Positions 46,404 through 55,950 of a DNA stretch of 64,000 bases are shown here, in pieces. The notes under the pieces were generated by a model. It was not told where the DNA came from. It did no database searches and was given only the letters and a program-made list of their open reading frames with translations. Position 1 is the stretch's first letter, and every line of letters starts with the position of its first letter. The DNA is from Flocculibacter collagenilyticus (lineage in GTDB: Bacteria; Pseudomonadota; Gammaproteobacteria; Enterobacterales; Alteromonadaceae): NCBI RefSeq assembly GCF_016469335.1, contig NZ_CP059888.1:62001-126000 (forward strand), in the 5' to 3' direction. Both the position numbers and the translations under genes were made by a program.

Positions 46404-46601
46404 ATGAATAACATATTTACCAAGTTAACGAAAAAAAATGGTCGTAATGCACTCGGTGCGTTATTGTTTTGTCAGTTAATGTTAGTGCAAGGCTGTGGCC
46501 AAAAAGGCCCGTTAACATTGCCAGAAGACACACCTGAACATGCGCCAGCGCAAGACGTGCAAAATAGCGTAAACAAAGGTACCACTAATACCGAGGAATA
46601 G
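46404..46601 (+). CDS. lptM: LPS assembly lipoprotein LptM
   Basis: 65 residues from the ATG at 46404; a GTG at 46377 would add nine residues that overlap the cyaY upstream region. It has a hydrophobic signal, lipobox LVQGC, then the conserved GQKGPLTLP and a short polar tail. LptM (formerly YifL) helps oxidative maturation of LptD in the outer membrane. It is divergent from cyaY and first of lptM-lysA-dapF-DUF484. Confidence 0.93.
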   Translation: MNNIFTKLTKKNGRNALGALLFCQLMLVQGCGQKGPLTLPEDTPEHAPAQDVQNSVNKGTTNTEE

Positions 46602-46633
46602 ATTCAGCAATTAGCTGTGTATAAGGACGCATC

Positions 46634-47902
46634 TTGGACTACTTTAACTATCACAATAATACGTTACATGCTGAACATGTAAACGTAAATGCAATTGCTG
46701 CAGAATACGGTACACCAACCTATGTGTATTCGCGTGCAACGATAGAACGGCACTGGCATGCGTTTGACCAAGCTGCTGCCCAGCATCCGCATGTAATATG
46801 TTACGCAGTTAAAGCGAATTCAAATTTAGCAGTATTAAATGTATTAGCTAAGTTAGGGTCGGGTTTTGATATTGTATCAGGTGGCGAACTCGCTCGTGTA
46901 ATAGTAGCAGGTGGTCAGCCTGAGAAAGTCGTTTTTTCTGGAGTGGGCAAAACAGAGCAAGAAATCGCCTATGCCCTTGAGGTTGGTATTAAATGTTTTA
47001 ATGTTGAGTCTGAATCTGAACTTCAGCGTATTGAAAAAGTAGCGCAACAACGTCAACAGTCGGCCCCTATTTCTATTCGTGTTAATCCAGACATTGATGC
47101 AAATACGCATCCGTATATTTCTACGGGCTTAAAAGAAAACAAGTTTGGTATCGATATTACTCAGGTTATGCCGTTGTACCAATATGCGCATGAGTCCGTG
47201 TGGTTGAATGTGCAAGGGGTTGATTTTCATATTGGCTCTCAGTTAACAGAAGTAGAGCCTTTTTTAGCGGCATTAGATAAAGTGCTTACGTTAATTGATA
47301 CGTTACAGGCGCAAGACATTCATATTTCGCATTTAGATGTAGGCGGAGGGTTAGGAGTTACTTATGCCCAAGAAGCGCCGCCTCATCCGATTGGATATGC
47401 CGCAGCCATCGTAGACAAGCTACAACATCGTAAAGACTTAACCCTTATTTTTGAACCCGGACGGGCAATTATGGCTAATGCGGGCATTTTATTAACTCAA
47501 GTTGAGTTTATTAAAAAAGGTGAAAATAAAGACTTTGCTATTGTGGATGCAGCCATGAATGATTTACTGCGACCTGCGCTATACAGCGCGTGGCAAAACA
47601 TTATTCCTGTGAATGATCGCGACGAAGCAAATGAAGAGTCGCAAGCCACACAACTTTACGATATTGTGGGGCCGGTGTGTGAAACAGGGGACTTTTTAGG
47701 TAAAGATCGCTATTTGAATATTCAAGAAGGTGACTTACTGGCGGTACGTTCTGCGGGGGCGTATGGTTTTACGATGAGCAGTAATTACAACAGTCGCACG
47801 CGCGCCGCTGAGGTCATGGTTGATAACACGAATATGCACTTAGTTCGGGCACGAGAAACGTTGCAAGACTTGTGGCGCGGCGAGTCTATACTGATTGAAT
47901 AA
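46634..47902 (+). CDS. lysA: diaminopimelate decarboxylase
   Basis: 422 residues, PLP-dependent fold-III enzyme making lysine from meso-DAP. The PLP lysine is in CYAVKANSN, the phosphate-binding glycines in DVGGGLGVTY, and the C-terminal catalytic Cys in VGPVCETGDFL. The start is TTG at 46634, supported by AAGGAC seven bases before it and by family likeness of MDYFNY. It lies 32 bp after lptM. Confidence 0.96.
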   Translation: MDYFNYHNNTLHAEHVNVNAIAAEYGTPTYVYSRATIERHWHAFDQAAAQHPHVICYAVKANSNLAVLNVLAKLGSGFDIVSGGELARVIVAGGQPEKVVFSGVGKTEQEIAYALEVGIKCFNVESESELQRIEKVAQQRQQSAPISIRVNPDIDANTHPYISTGLKENKFGIDITQVMPLYQYAHESVWLNVQGVDFHIGSQLTEVEPFLAALDKVLTLIDTLQAQDIHISHLDVGGGLGVTYAQEAPPHPIGYAAAIVDKLQHRKDLTLIFEPGRAIMANAGILLTQVEFIKKGENKDFAIVDAAMNDLLRPALYSAWQNIIPVNDRDEANEESQATQLYDIVGPVCETGDFLGKDRYLNIQEGDLLAVRSAGAYGFTMSSNYNSRTRAAEVMVDNTNMHLVRARETLQDLWRGESILIE

Positions 47903-48011
47903 GTACCAGAATCTTTGCTAAAACAAATGCGCTTTACTTGAAACAAGTTCACAGCGATTAATATAAGAAAATGCGTTAAGATAACCAAATCAAGATAATA
48001 ATAAAGCAGTT

Positions 48012-48842
48012 ATGTTAGTTTACTTTTCAAAAATGCACGGACTCGGAAATGATTTTATGGTGATTGATAACGTCACCCAAAATGTATTCTTGTCTAAAGA
48101 ACAAATCCGCAAATTAGCTGACCGTCATTTTGGCATTGGTTTCGACCAGCTGTTAATTGTTGAACCTCCCTACGATCCCGATTTAGATTTTCATTATCGT
48201 ATTTTTAATGCTGATGGTAATGAGGTAGAGCAGTGCGGTAATGGTGCACGCTGTTTTGCGCGTTTCGTGCGAATGAAAGGGTTAACGAACAAGCATCGTA
48301 TTCAAGTTAGTACCAAGAACGGAAATATTACACTGTTTAATGAAAAAGACGGTAATGTAACCGTGAATATGGGGCATCCTAAATTTGAACCTAAGCAAGT
48401 ACCGTTTAAAGCGCAAAAGCAAGAGATGACGTACATACTGCGTGCTGAAGAGCACACGGTGTTATGCGGCGCGGTGTCGATGGGTAACCCACATTGCGTT
48501 ATCACGGTAGAAGATATTGAACGCGCTGAAGTTGATGTGCTTGGGCCCATTTTTGAAAAGCACGAGCGCTTTCCAGAAAAAGCCAACATTGGCTTTATGG
48601 AAATTGTGTCAGATAACTACATCAAATTACGGGTATGGGAGCGCGGTGCAGGTGAAACCTTGGCGTGTGGTACCGGCGCGTGCGCAGCTGCAGTAATTGG
48701 CAAGATGCAAAATAAACTGGCTTCAACGGTAAAAGTAGCGTTGCCCGGTGGCACCCTTACGGTGCGTTGGAATGGTCCAGGACAGCCAGTAAAAATGACC
48801 GGCCCAGCAGAACATGTATATGATGGACAAATAATTTTATGA
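48012..48842 (+). CDS. dapF: diaminopimelate epimerase
   Basis: 276 residues. Interconverts LL- and meso-diaminopimelate for cell wall and lysine. The two catalytic cysteines are in [14 protein letters not shown] and [13 protein letters not shown], and the start [12 protein letters not shown] is typical. Its last 4 bp overlap the DUF484 gene (ATGA). Confidence 0.97.
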   Translation: MLVYFSKMHGLGNDFMVIDNVTQNVFLSKEQIRKLADRHFGIGFDQLLIVEPPYDPDLDFHYRIFNADGNEVEQCGNGARCFARFVRMKGLTNKHRIQVSTKNGNITLFNEKDGNVTVNMGHPKFEPKQVPFKAQKQEMTYILRAEEHTVLCGAVSMGNPHCVITVEDIERAEVDVLGPIFEKHERFPEKANIGFMEIVSDNYIKLRVWERGAGETLACGTGACAAAVIGKMQNKLASTVKVALPGGTLTVRWNGPGQPVKMTGPAEHVYDGQIIL

Positions 48843-49531
48843 GCGAAATAACGCCTCCTATCGAGCCTGTAATGCAGGATGAGTTAAGTTTAGATGCAAG
48901 CTTAGTTAAAGAGTATCTATTGCAGCATCCTGATTTTTTTGTACAAAATCCAGACTTGTTAGCTCAATTACGCTTACCTCATCAACAAAAAGGCACTATT
49001 TCGTTGGTTGAGCGTCAGCTAGAAGTACTACGTGAAAAAAGCCAATATCTTGAAGAAGAAATCACGCATTTAATGTCGATTGCGCGACAAAATGAGCATG
49101 TGTTTTTAGTATTTAGTGAGATTTTTATTCGTGTTTTTGATGCGTCTGACCAAGCCGAATTACTCCAATCTATCGAATTATTAATCAGTGAAAAGTTAAA
49201 CCTAAATGCCGTGCAGCTGATTAAGTTAAATGAGCAAAATGCCAGTTTGCCGGATTTAGAAAATAAAAAGCTAACTAATTTTATTGCAAAACGATTATCG
49301 CATAGCAGTACCTATTTTGGCCGACTGAGCAAAGAAGAAGCCACTTTATTTTTTAATGATAAAGAAGTTAATTCTGTTGCTGTGCTCACTTTAGGTGATG
49401 ACATGACAACGGGCTTAGTTGCTTTTGGTAGTATTGATCATGATCATTTTTATCCGGGCATGGATACATTATTTATTAATGAATTAGGGCGTGTACTTAC
49501 CTTGCTGCTTGAGCGTTTTGACCATGCTTAA
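48839..49531 (+). CDS. DUF484 family protein (GAF-like)
   Basis: 230 residues. The N-terminal helix [19 protein letters not shown] and [20 protein letters not shown] coiled coil precede a GAF-like C-terminal domain. The family is usually found between dapF and xerC and its function is unknown. Here no xerC follows. Overlaps dapF by 4 bp. Confidence 0.92.
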   Translation: MSEITPPIEPVMQDELSLDASLVKEYLLQHPDFFVQNPDLLAQLRLPHQQKGTISLVERQLEVLREKSQYLEEEITHLMSIARQNEHVFLVFSEIFIRVFDASDQAELLQSIELLISEKLNLNAVQLIKLNEQNASLPDLENKKLTNFIAKRLSHSSTYFGRLSKEEATLFFNDKEVNSVAVLTLGDDMTTGLVAFGSIDHDHFYPGMDTLFINELGRVLTLLLERFDHA

Positions 49532-49550
49532 CGGCAGGCAATATGATGAA

Positions 49551-49565
49551 TCGCGCTAAGCGCGA
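49551..49565 (+). terminator. short hairpin after DUF484
   Basis: TCGCG-CTAAG-CGCGA, 5-bp GC-rich stem 19 bp after the DUF484 stop with no good T-tract. A weak candidate for ending the lptM-lysA-dapF-DUF484 transcript. Confidence 0.3.
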
Positions 49566-49576
49566 AGAAACAACCG

Positions 49577-49640
49577 CGCAGTACATTTAATTCTCAGTAC
49601 ATTCAATACTCGGTACATTCTATGCTCGGTTCATCCTATT
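49577..49640. repeat. four imperfect 16-bp tandem repeats
   Basis: Four head-to-tail units of the form CTC(A/G)GTACATTCAATA, the last most diverged. No gene covers it. The rest of the 390-bp gap to 49923 holds only a possible 26-codon minus-strand frame at 49751-49831. Confidence 0.75.
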
Positions 49641-49750
49641 AATAGTGCATCCAATATTTGCAGCACGAACGGTGTTTTTCAGCGCAACACTGATGAGTAA
49701 GCAGCATAGTTGAGTTTGCTTTTTACGTTGTATTGCGCCTCTGCCGTCGA

Positions 49751-49831
49751 TTATTCGTCGCTTTCTTCACTATTAACGCAACACCCCTCACCGTCAATAC
49801 GATTGTCATTCAGTTCGGTTTTTAATGCCAT
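49751..49831 (-). CDS. possible micropeptide (26 aa), acidic with Cys-Cys
   Basis: MALKTELNDNRIDGEGCC then VNSEESDE, with AGGCAAG ahead of the ATG. Strongly acidic, with a Cys-Cys pair. Too short for homology recognition and could be chance. Divergent from the secreted protein gene downstream. Confidence 0.2.
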   Translation of the reverse strand: MALKTELNDNRIDGEGCCVNSEESDE

Positions 49832-49923
49832 AGTTCTTGCCTATGACAATAAGAGTCATTAACAATTTTATCTATGAAATACATATCGATAGGATAGGTT
49901 GGCAGTTTAATAGGAGGACGAAT

Positions 49924-50421
49924 ATGACTGTTAACTTAATCAATAAATACCTAACAGCAACGGCATTGGTAGCCGCAAGTACAGTATCCATGTCGGCTAT
50001 GGCTGGACTTGATACTTGGTTTAAACACGATAATAACTTTGTGACTTTTAATCACAACGCGACCAGCGTTGAGCTTTATGTGCCCTATCCGCAATTACAT
50101 GACAAAAACTGCGGTATTGGTATCGCCCTTAACTTTGGCAGTAGCCGCATTCACAACTATGAAACTTTAACTAGTCAGTTAGCCATCTCTAGTAGTTATC
50201 GCTCGGGTGCTGCATCAGATGAAATGGTGTTAAGCGCAATCACGAATCAAGGCGCGTTATACCGTTTTGATTATGACACGCAATACTATGGTACGTTTGT
50301 GACCATTGAAGCTAAATACGGTCAAACATTTGGTGATATATTAACGCCATTCTCAAGCTATAGTGGGGTACATGCACTGACTACAGCGGTAAGTTGTGAG
50401 GTACTTAATACCGCGTCTTAA
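49924..50421 (+). CDS. small secreted hypothetical protein
   Basis: 165 residues from the ATG at 49924, which has an excellent AGGAGGACGAAT site; the longer frame from 49837 lacks one. A signal peptide (LTATALVAASTVSMSAMA) precedes a mature beta-rich domain with two cysteines (KNCGIGIAL, AVSCEVL), likely disulfide-linked. No family recognised. It lies in the segment that occupies the expected xerC position. Confidence 0.75.
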   Translation: MTVNLINKYLTATALVAASTVSMSAMAGLDTWFKHDNNFVTFNHNATSVELYVPYPQLHDKNCGIGIALNFGSSRIHNYETLTSQLAISSSYRSGAASDEMVLSAITNQGALYRFDYDTQYYGTFVTIEAKYGQTFGDILTPFSSYSGVHALTTAVSCEVLNTAS

Positions 50422-50512
50422 GTCGAAATGGATTAGTACGGATAAAACTCTGTGGTCATAACTGCTTGATAGGTTGTTCATGTTGTTGCCACAGCTGCTT
50501 ACTGCGCAAGCT

Positions 50513-51376
50513 TTAGGGTTTTAACGCATGTTGTATTTCTTGGCCTAGGGCACGACTAATATGCCGACTTTGCTTATCGCCTCTGTACACAAAGCATAAC
50601 TCATCTCTCACACTGTCATAAGGTAGTGCCTGTTCTTTCATTAGCGATCTTGCATCATTGTGAGCTACTCGAGTAGGTAAAATACCAATCCCCTGCCCAG
50701 ACTCAATTAAGGCACTAATTACTTCTAAATTATTGGTATGTATTTCATTAAAGCGATATGACGATAGTTGTTTATACACGGTTTGGCTTTGTTTTAAATG
50801 CGGATCAAAAATGAGCGTACACTCAGGAGAGTGCACTTGTTGTTTTAAGCTTGGATTTTTACGGGTCCACAGACACACTTCATCAAAGAGTATTGACTGA
50901 ATGACCAAATCAGGATGCTGAATTGGGTTAATAATTAATCCGAAATCAATGTCGTAGCTAATGATCCTTTCAGTGATTTTTCTCGAAAGATCGTGCGTAA
51001 AATGAAAATGCAGTAATGGCAGAGTGTTCTCAAGATGCGACAAAAGCAAGGGGAGTGCATAAAGCGCAACAGAGGGGTGACAGCCAAAAGAAAAGTCACC
51101 CGCCAATGTTGCCTCAGTACGCTTAACGCGTTGCTTAATATGATCCCAGTCGGCAAGAAACTTTTGGCTGTATAATAGAAGCTCCTCACCTGCTTTTGTC
51201 AATTGCACACCTGTTCGGGTGCGCAATAAAATATCCGTGTCTAAGCTGATTTCCAGTCGTTTCATTGCTGCACTGATACTAGGCTGAGTGATGCCAAGCC
51301 GTTCAGCAGCGCGTGACAAATTCTTGGTGCTTACTACTTCTAAAAAGTACGTTAAGTCGTCGTAATTCGGAGTCAT
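50513..51376 (-). CDS. LysR-type transcriptional regulator
   Basis: 287 residues. The N-terminal winged HTH reads LTYFLEVVSTKNLSRAAERL then GITQPSISAAMKRLE, followed by the linker and a PBP2-type effector domain (FSFGCHPSVALYALPLLL, SGQGIGILPTRVA). It is divergent from the M16 peptidase gene across ~195 bp and may control it, since LysR genes often regulate their divergent neighbour. Effector unknown. Confidence 0.9.
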   Translation of the reverse strand: MTPNYDDLTYFLEVVSTKNLSRAAERLGITQPSISAAMKRLEISLDTDILLRTRTGVQLTKAGEELLLYSQKFLADWDHIKQRVKRTEATLAGDFSFGCHPSVALYALPLLLSHLENTLPLLHFHFTHDLSRKITERIISYDIDFGLIINPIQHPDLVIQSILFDEVCLWTRKNPSLKQQVHSPECTLIFDPHLKQSQTVYKQLSSYRFNEIHTNNLEVISALIESGQGIGILPTRVAHNDARSLMKEQALPYDSVRDELCFVYRGDKQSRHISRALGQEIQHALKP

Positions 51377-51571
51377 TATTGTGCAACTGGCTAAGTGTTT
51401 AATATGACTAGAATATATGTATTTAACGTAAATAAAACGTTTTTTAATTGTTTAAGGTAGCAATGTCGTAATGGGTGGTATGTAAAAGAGAAGCTTGTTT
51501 GGTATTATTTGGCTTCTTTTTCAGTATGTTTGACTATAACACTCAGTGTATTTTCGTATATAAAGGATCTT

Positions 51572-54424
51572 ATGATGTTACGTTTACTTCTCTTGTTATT
51601 AAGTTTTACACTGTCGGCATGTTTCTCTTCTCCTACTTTACATCCAAAGCATAGCGATATTAACAATACTGATTTAGTAAAGCCTGAGCACCCGAGTAAC
51701 CTTCGTCAGGATGTAGTGCATGGGCAATTAAGTAATGGCTTTACCTATTATATTCATAAACACAATGTTCCAGCCAATAGAATAGAGTTACGTTTGGCAG
51801 TAAAAGTTGGTTCGTTACAAGATCTTGATAATCAAAATGGCGTAGCACATTTTGTAGAGCACATGGCGTTTAATGGAACAAAGCATTTTCCAAAAAATCA
51901 GGTGATTACAGCGATGGAAAAGATGGGGATGAGCTTTGGTAGCCACTCCAACGCTGTCACTAACTTCAACAAAACTGTATATAGACTAACTGTTCCCACT
52001 GATAACCCCGACAATATCCATACTAGCCTAACAATAATGAAAGATTGGGCAGAAAGTATTTCATTTGACAATTTAGAAGTTGAAAAAGAACGGGGGATCA
52101 TATTAGAAGAGTGGCGTAATCAAAATGAGCATGCTACTAAGGGAATTAATAAAGTTCAAAGAGAGGCTTTGTGGAATAACTCAAGATATCTAGACCATTT
52201 AGCTGTGGGTAATCCAGCTGGCATAAGCCATATTACGTCAAATATGCTTAAGCAGTTTTATCATAAGTGGTACACGCCAAGCAATATGGCGCTCATTGTG
52301 GTTGGTGACGTGACTATTAAAGACGTTGAAGCTTTAATTACAACAAAGTTTGGTGCGATAGCTAATAAAAGTAACGCTAAGCAAAAAAGCTACAATATTC
52401 CTGCAAGAGATAAGATACACAGTGTGATTTATTCAGATAAGCAGCAAACCTCATCGGTTGTGCGACTCATGTTGTTGGCCGAAAAGCGCGAGTATTCAAA
52501 TATAAAGCACATTAAACCGTTAAGAATGAAAGCATTGTTCAATTATCTTTTGAATGAGCGACTTAAGAAGCTGTCTTTATCAGATTCAGCTCCTTTTTTT
52601 GAAGCAAGAAGCTATAGTGATCTATTAGCAGATAAGACACAAGTTCATGGCTTTACAGTCAAAGCGAAACATAACGAAATAGAAGGTGGCTATTGGGCGC
52701 TGTTAAAAGAGTTACAACGTGTTAAGCAACATGGCTTTACTGCAACTGAGTTGGCTCATTATAAGCAAGCTATTGTTGCTAGGCTTGACGCATACTTACT
52801 TAATAGTAAAGGCTTTTATTCGGGGAAGTTTGCAGAACAACTAACTAATCACTTTCTATTTAACAAGCTTGCTTTATCACCCGAGCAACAAGTAAATGAA
52901 CAAAAACGTACAGTGCAAGCAATCACGTTAGAAGAGCTAAATACATTTGCGTCTGCGCTGATATCTATACAGCGTGGCTTTGAATTTGTGCTAGCCCCTG
53001 AAGCACTGAAAAGCGCGTTGCCAACAGCTCAGAAGTTAAAAGAGATTAGAAGGCAGACAAAAGAGTTATCGACAGCCCCTTATCGGGGGACATTAACTAA
53101 AAATGACTTAATGATTAAACAGCCTAAAGCTGGTTACATTGTGAGTGAAACGGAAAACGAAGAATTAGGTTTCGTTAGTTGGCAATTATCTAATGGTGCA
53201 GTTGTGCACTTTAAGAAAACTGACTTTGAGCCTGACTATTTTATTTACAAAGCAATTGCTTCTGGCGGTACATCTATGATTGCAGATGAGTTGTATCGTA
53301 ATGCACTAGCGTTCAGCGCTGTTATGAATAATACAGGCGTGGCCACGTACGATATTAATACATTAGGACGGTTTCAAACTGAGCATCAAATTTCTCTTGA
53401 ATTCGGAGCGAGTCGTGATTGGCACTATCTGTATGGAGGGGGTGTGGTTAGTGAGTTGGAGTCATTCTTAAAATTAAACTATTTAAGGCTTGTTTCGCCA
53501 CGATTTAACGACGCCATTGTTCAGCGACATAAGGATAATGTGCTTGACTACCAAGCGATCAGAAAGCATGCATATAACGAACGTTTTAATGACGAAGCGG
53601 GAGTATTTTATTGGCAAGATCATTTCAGAAGTCAGCCCTGGAGGGTTGAACATGCGACTGAGATATCCTCCGCACGATTAAACACGATACATCAGCAGTG
53701 GTTTAGTAATGCTACTAATTTTGAATATTTCTTTGTCGGGAACTTGGAAAAAGCTACGCTTAAGCAGCATGTAGCCACTTATCTTGCTTCATTACCTGCC
53801 ACTGGAGACATAACTAGCAACGTGGAACACCACATAATGCCAATAAGTGGCAAACACCGTTTTATTAAGCATTATGCAACTGAGCAAAGAGCACACGTTA
53901 AGTTACGTAGGCATCAAAGGCTTGAGAAAACAAGTAAGGTATTTGAGCAAGAATTAGCGCATTTCGTTAGTATTACTAATGTTAAATTACGAGAAGTACT
54001 GAGAGAGGACTTTGCTGGTGTATACGGAGTTAGGCTGAACGCTTACGTGGAAAACATACAAGCCCCTAGATTGACGATGGAGATAGCGTTTACTTGTGAG
54101 CCAGATCGAGCCGAAGAGTTAATAAATATAACCAACACGACTTTAGCAACGCTGGCGAGTGAACCTATTACACAAAATTACTTAGATAATGAGCGTCAGC
54201 GTTGGCTCAAACAACGAAAAGTAATAATGAAAAACAATCATTGGATACTGAATCGCATGGCTCAGATAACGGATACTAAAAATAGTTATATTACGCTGCG
54301 TGAAGAGCGTGATGTTGCAGAAAATTTCACCAAAGAGCAGTTTCAAAAAGTAGCGAAGAAGATAACTAATTTGAAGAATATGAGTGATATTATCTTATTA
54401 CCGAAAAATGGAGCCAAGCCTTGA
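51572..54424 (+). CDS. M16-family zinc peptidase, lipoprotein
   Basis: 950 residues from the ATG at 51572 (AAAGGATC ahead). Lipobox LSAC gives lipidation at Cys17. The N-terminal M16 domain has the inverted zinc motif HFVEH (His93, Glu96, His97) within AHFVEHMAFNGTKHFP and a downstream EEWRNQNEHA segment. Inactive M16-like repeats follow, as in PqqL/pitrilysin-type enzymes. It degrades peptides at the periplasmic face of a membrane. Arginine codons AGA/AGG are commoner than in neighbouring core genes, a hint of transfer. Its stop overlaps the TTG start of the HAD gene. Confidence 0.92.
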   Translation: MMLRLLLLLLSFTLSACFSSPTLHPKHSDINNTDLVKPEHPSNLRQDVVHGQLSNGFTYYIHKHNVPANRIELRLAVKVGSLQDLDNQNGVAHFVEHMAFNGTKHFPKNQVITAMEKMGMSFGSHSNAVTNFNKTVYRLTVPTDNPDNIHTSLTIMKDWAESISFDNLEVEKERGIILEEWRNQNEHATKGINKVQREALWNNSRYLDHLAVGNPAGISHITSNMLKQFYHKWYTPSNMALIVVGDVTIKDVEALITTKFGAIANKSNAKQKSYNIPARDKIHSVIYSDKQQTSSVVRLMLLAEKREYSNIKHIKPLRMKALFNYLLNERLKKLSLSDSAPFFEARSYSDLLADKTQVHGFTVKAKHNEIEGGYWALLKELQRVKQHGFTATELAHYKQAIVARLDAYLLNSKGFYSGKFAEQLTNHFLFNKLALSPEQQVNEQKRTVQAITLEELNTFASALISIQRGFEFVLAPEALKSALPTAQKLKEIRRQTKELSTAPYRGTLTKNDLMIKQPKAGYIVSETENEELGFVSWQLSNGAVVHFKKTDFEPDYFIYKAIASGGTSMIADELYRNALAFSAVMNNTGVATYDINTLGRFQTEHQISLEFGASRDWHYLYGGGVVSELESFLKLNYLRLVSPRFNDAIVQRHKDNVLDYQAIRKHAYNERFNDEAGVFYWQDHFRSQPWRVEHATEISSARLNTIHQQWFSNATNFEYFFVGNLEKATLKQHVATYLASLPATGDITSNVEHHIMPISGKHRFIKHYATEQRAHVKLRRHQRLEKTSKVFEQELAHFVSITNVKLREVLREDFAGVYGVRLNAYVENIQAPRLTMEIAFTCEPDRAEELINITNTTLATLASEPITQNYLDNERQRWLKQRKVIMKNNHWILNRMAQITDTKNSYITLREERDVAENFTKEQFQKVAKKITNLKNMSDIILLPKNGAKP

Positions 54425-55152
54425 TCACTATTTTCAAAAAGCTACAACCGATTAAAGCAATCTCTTTTGACTTAGATGACACGCTCTACCATAACGCTCC
54501 TGTGATAGCGCGTGCCGAGCAAGCCCAACAACGATATTTAATAGCACATGCGCCGAAAGTTAAGTACGTTGAGCATGGGTATTGGCGAGAAATTCGTCAC
54601 CAGCTTATTCACGAGCAACCGTATTTGGGCCATGATATTAGCCAGCTAAGAAAAGAAGTGATCAAAACAGGCTTAATGCAATTAGGCTATGATGCACGTT
54701 TTGCTAAGCAACTTGCAGCGCATGCCTTTACGGTATTTTTAGCACAACGCAATAATATAACGATTCCGGAATTTATTAAGGCGCTACTATCAACCTTGCA
54801 ACAACACTATAAGTTGATTGCGATCACCAACGGCAATGCCGACATTAATCAGTTTGGTTTAGCGGACTACTTTGAATTTAGCGTGAGTGCGGGCAGTACG
54901 CCCCTCAATGATGCCTCAACAGTATTTAAAATGAAGCCCCATGCTAGTATGTTTGAATTTGCATTAGCGCAATTAGCTATTCAGCCGAGTGAGTTGCTTC
55001 ATGTGGGAGATAGTCATAATAGTGATGTACTAGGAGCACTTCGAGCCGGCTGTCAAACCGCGTGGTTAGATCACGAACAGTCACTTTCTGCGCGCCTTGC
55101 ACTGCCTCATATATATATTGATGATATTACTGAGTTGATGGAGTTGTGCTAA
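54421..55152 (+). CDS. yigB: HAD-superfamily phosphatase (YigB-like, FMN/5-amino-6-ribitylaminouracil-P type)
   Basis: 243 residues. HAD motifs are SFDLDDTLYHN (I), IAITNGNADI (II), lysine in FKMKPHASMFEFAL (III) and HVGDSHNSDVLGALRAG (IV). The cap lies between I and II. The TTG start at 54421 overlaps the M16 stop (TTGA), with GGAG ahead. In many gammaproteobacteria it follows xerC, so the M16 gene has been placed directly upstream. YigB acts in riboflavin/FMN metabolism. Confidence 0.88.
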   Translation: MITIFKKLQPIKAISFDLDDTLYHNAPVIARAEQAQQRYLIAHAPKVKYVEHGYWREIRHQLIHEQPYLGHDISQLRKEVIKTGLMQLGYDARFAKQLAAHAFTVFLAQRNNITIPEFIKALLSTLQQHYKLIAITNGNADINQFGLADYFEFSVSAGSTPLNDASTVFKMKPHASMFEFALAQLAIQPSELLHVGDSHNSDVLGALRAGCQTAWLDHEQSLSARLALPHIYIDDITELMELC

Positions 55153-55177
55153 TCCGAATGCACGTTAGTGACGCTTT

Positions 55178-55738
55178 TTAATGGTCGTTATGTCGCTTTT
55201 TAAAATATTCGCGTAAGTATATTGTTGCTCCCGCGGCTCCAAATATTAAACCTAATGCCATTAGCCAGCGATTTTCCCAGCGGGACACTTCTCGTTCAGA
55301 GATTAGGATGTATTCGTAGGTGACTGAAGGTAGTTTTTCAACGTATTTGTCACCTAGGTACTGATCAGTAAGATGGTAATGCGAAATGGCGCGCTCATCC
55401 ACTGATTGGGCCGAAACCACATCAGCTTGATACGTATAAAATACTTGTGGAAAGATAACTGAGAAATAGCTAACCACTAATAAAATAAAAGCAGCTATGC
55501 AGGTTAACATTGCTATTTTAGGCTTAATTGTGGTGATAAATGAACTCTTATTAGCACTAGTAGTGAAAGTAACACCATAGGCGAGGCTTAATTTTTTTAA
55601 TACGTCTTCTGATGGATAATAATGTCCATTCTCTAACTTCGATAAGTAAGATTGCTGAATTGAGATATTCTTTGCAGCCATCGCTTGTGTCCATCCCTTT
55701 TCTTTTCTTAACAATACTAATTTATTTGCTAAGTCCAT
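55178..55738 (-). CDS. membrane-anchored XRE/Cro-CI-type regulator
   Basis: 186 residues. N-terminal HTH of XRE type (LRKEKGWTQAMAAKNISIQQ, SYLSKLENGHYYPSEDVL), then two membrane segments (IAMLTCIAAFILLVVSYFSVI and WLMALGLIFGAAGATIYL) enclosing a ~65-residue extracytoplasmic loop. This topology suggests a one-component sensor whose loop perceives an envelope signal. Divergent from a secreted protein gene, with an operator-like cluster between them. Confidence 0.85.
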   Translation of the reverse strand: MDLANKLVLLRKEKGWTQAMAAKNISIQQSYLSKLENGHYYPSEDVLKKLSLAYGVTFTTSANKSSFITTIKPKIAMLTCIAAFILLVVSYFSVIFPQVFYTYQADVVSAQSVDERAISHYHLTDQYLGDKYVEKLPSVTYEYILISEREVSRWENRWLMALGLIFGAAGATIYLREYFKKRHNDH

Positions 55739-55808
55739 TTTTTAATACCTCTTACTTAGTTGAAGCTGTATTATCTGAAATTCTTCGTAGTAAGAAAAGT
55801 ACCTACAA

Positions 55809-55868
55809 AATATTCGTGATGATGAATAAGTTTAGCGAGTTATGAATATAAAGAATATTCATGAATAT
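55809..55868. promoter_or_regulatory. operator-like cluster of GAATAT/ATATTC half-sites
   Basis: The 14-bp perfect palindrome ATATTCATGAATAT (55855-55868) is joined by GAATAT half-sites spaced ~10 bp (starts 55844, 55853, 55863) and a TATTC-N8-GAATA pair at 55811. It lies between the divergent XRE regulator and the 159-aa secreted protein. One-turn spacing fits cooperative HTH binding. Confidence 0.55.
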
Positions 55869-55950
55869 CAATCGGTTATGTTGAATTTGTTGTTGGCTCA
55901 TGTTGATATGTCGCACACCGAAATGACTTCAAATAATATAAGGAAAAGAA

